Of a stretch of DNA of 6,992 bases, positions 5,961-6,992 are shown one piece after another. Made by a program: the position numbers and the translations under genes. This stretch comes from an uncultured Phycisphaerales bacterium (lineage in GTDB: Bacteria > Planctomycetota > Phycisphaerae > WQYP01), in contig CALCHA010000627.1 of NCBI GenBank assembly GCA_937901265.1, forward strand, positions 1-6,992, read 5' to 3'. Positions within the stretch are counted from its first letter, which is position 1, and every line of letters starts with the position of its first letter. Below the pieces are notes generated by a model, which was given only the letters and a program-made list of their open reading frames with translations, made no database searches and was not told where the DNA came from.

Positions 5961-6042
5961 ACGTTATCCTCCATTCATCATGGGTCGGTCAGCAAGTTTT
6001 CCTCCGATGCCGCGTTTCTCCCTCATAGTCGGAGGACCCCCC
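5938..6042. promoter_or_regulatory. Divergent intergenic region of maturase and sulfatase
   Basis: These roughly 105 bases must carry the promoters of both divergent genes, or at least of the sulfatase. I see the sulfatase ribosome-binding site (6031-6035) and, on the other strand, the mini-ORF with its GGAGG. No clear -35/-10 pair or operator palindrome could be recognised on either strand. A shared promoter region would allow co-regulation of enzyme and activator, which is inference from layout only. Confidence 0.45.
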
Positions 6043-6992
6043 ATGACCGATTTTTCCCGCCGCAGCTTCCTCAACACCGTCGCCGGCTCTGCGCTGGCCG
6101 CCTCGCTCCCCGCCACCGCCTTTTCCCAATCCACCCGTCCCGGCGGCAAAAAGCCCAACGTCCTGTTCTTCATGGCCGACGACATGCGCGTCGAGATCGG
6201 CTGCTACAACTCCGTCCACCATGCCGTCACCCCCAACCTCGACGCCCTCGCTACCTCCGGCGTCCGCTTCGACCGCAACTACTGCCAGTTCCCCATCTGC
6301 AACCCCTCCCGCGCTTCGCTCTTCAGCGGCCACCGCCCCACCATCACCAAAGTCCTCGGCAACACCACCAACCTCCGCAAAATCCAGCCCAACGTCGTCA
6401 CCATTCCGCAGCTCTTCCGCATGAACGGCTACACAACCGCCCGTGCCGGTAAAATCTACCACGGCGGCTTTGATGACCTCCCCTCGTGGGACATCGGCGG
6501 CGGCGTGGCCGACGGAGATGGCGGTGCCGGCGGGCACACCATCGACACCACCAAAAACCCCGTCCCCGCCGCCAACAAGGACGTCCTGCCCCCGCTCGCG
6601 CAAGACATCAGCCACGGTGCCCACTCCGACCGCATCATTCTTCTTGATGGCAAGGGCGAAGGTCACCCCGACTACAAAACCGCTGACCTCGCCATCCAGC
6701 ATCTCAACAAACTCAAGGACCAGCCCTTTTTCATCGGCTGCGGCTTCGTCAAACCCCACTCGCCCCTCGCCGCCACCCAGGAGTGCTACGACCGCTACGA
6801 CCTCGACAAGATCCAGCTGCCGCCCGATTTCGCCGCCTGGCCCACCGTCCCCGACGGCTTCCCGAGCGCCGCCATCCGCAAGCGCAACGCCGACCTCTTC
6901 ATCGGCCGCGGCGCTTCCAAAGAGGAAGCGAAGCAGTACATCCGCGCCTACATCGCCGCCATCTCCTTCGCCGACCAGCAGCTCGGCCGCGT
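6043..6992 (+). CDS. Tat-exported iduronate-2-sulfatase-like sulfatase, 3' end outside window
   Basis: This type I (formylglycine) sulfatase hydrolyses sulfate esters, probably on glycans outside the cytoplasm. The visible 316 residues lack a stop and are about two thirds of the usual length of about 480. The N-terminus has a twin-arginine signal (FSRRSFLNTVAG, 4-15), with likely cleavage near PATA at 23-26. The core begins with KPNVLFFMADDMR; D46 and D47 are metal ligands. The modification site is C86-N-P-S-R (codon 6298-6300), the Cys type. Further family features are GKIYH (136-140), GFVKPHSPL (234-242), RYDLDKIQLP (251-260) and AAISFADQQLGR at the edge. These resemble the iduronate-2-sulfatase-like subgroup, but the true substrate cannot be read from this. 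GGAGG at 6031-6035, seven bases before the ATG, fixes the start. The gene is divergent from the maturase that would activate it; Tat export of a folded protein fits modification in the cytoplasm. Confidence 0.96.
   Translation, partial: MTDFSRRSFLNTVAGSALAASLPATAFSQSTRPGGKKPNVLFFMADDMRVEIGCYNSVHHAVTPNLDALATSGVRFDRNYCQFPICNPSRASLFSGHRPTITKVLGNTTNLRKIQPNVVTIPQLFRMNGYTTARAGKIYHGGFDDLPSWDIGGGVADGDGGAGGHTIDTTKNPVPAANKDVLPPLAQDISHGAHSDRIILLDGKGEGHPDYKTADLAIQHLNKLKDQPFFIGCGFVKPHSPLAATQECYDRYDLDKIQLPPDFAAWPTVPDGFPSAAIRKRNADLFIGRGASKEEAKQYIRAYIAAISFADQQLGR

Noticed and set aside
5913..6452. 179-residue open frame on the plus strand
   Set aside because: It overlaps the sulfatase N-terminus in another frame and is a Pro/Arg/His-rich shadow; the sulfatase frame has the signal peptide and CxPSR motif.

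Overview
The window is GC-rich bacterial DNA that best fits the Planctomycetota/Verrucomicrobiota group, and a Phycisphaerae-like planctomycete is my best guess. The grounds are indirect. They are a Tat-exported iduronate-2-sulfatase-like sulfatase beside an anaerobic sulfatase-maturing radical SAM enzyme, a PL22-type beta-propeller protein, and a CCTTCGTG-type intergenic repeat of a kind I remember from those phyla. No rRNA, tRNA, CRISPR array or transposase was seen.

Layout from left to right. (1) Positions 1-608 hold the C-terminal half of FabF (beta-ketoacyl-ACP synthase II), with its two catalytic histidines and lysine; the active-site cysteine lies before the window. (2) Positions 672-1711 hold a two-gene unit joined by an ATGA overlap: a 103-aa protein followed by a 243-aa P-loop protein of the zeta-toxin type. 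This looks like a toxin-antitoxin module set between two housekeeping genes. (3) Positions 1802-2383 hold gmhA, sedoheptulose-7-phosphate isomerase, the first step of ADP-heptose synthesis for LPS. (4) Positions 2384-2602 have no convincing gene but carry short tandem repeats. (5) Positions 2603-3028 on the minus strand encode a CusF-like copper-binding lipoprotein. (6) Positions 3137-4513, divergent from the lipoprotein, encode a secreted oligogalacturonate-lyase-family beta-propeller. (7) Positions 4585-5928 on the minus strand encode the anaerobic sulfatase-maturing enzyme, which ends in a SEC-C zinc motif. (8) From 6043 to the window end, divergent from the maturase, runs the Tat-exported Cys-type sulfatase, cut by the window edge.

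The right half reads as a small sulfated-polysaccharide locus. The maturase would convert the sulfatase CxPSR cysteine to formylglycine in the cytoplasm, Tat would export the protein, and the beta-propeller protein may act on uronate-containing glycans outside the cytoplasm. The left half is core lipid and envelope metabolism interrupted by the toxin-antitoxin-like pair. No wholly new system is evident. The best leads are the uncharacterised zeta-like pair, the altered metal site of the PL22-like protein, the SEC-C tail and overlapping mini-ORF of the maturase, and the intergenic repeat.
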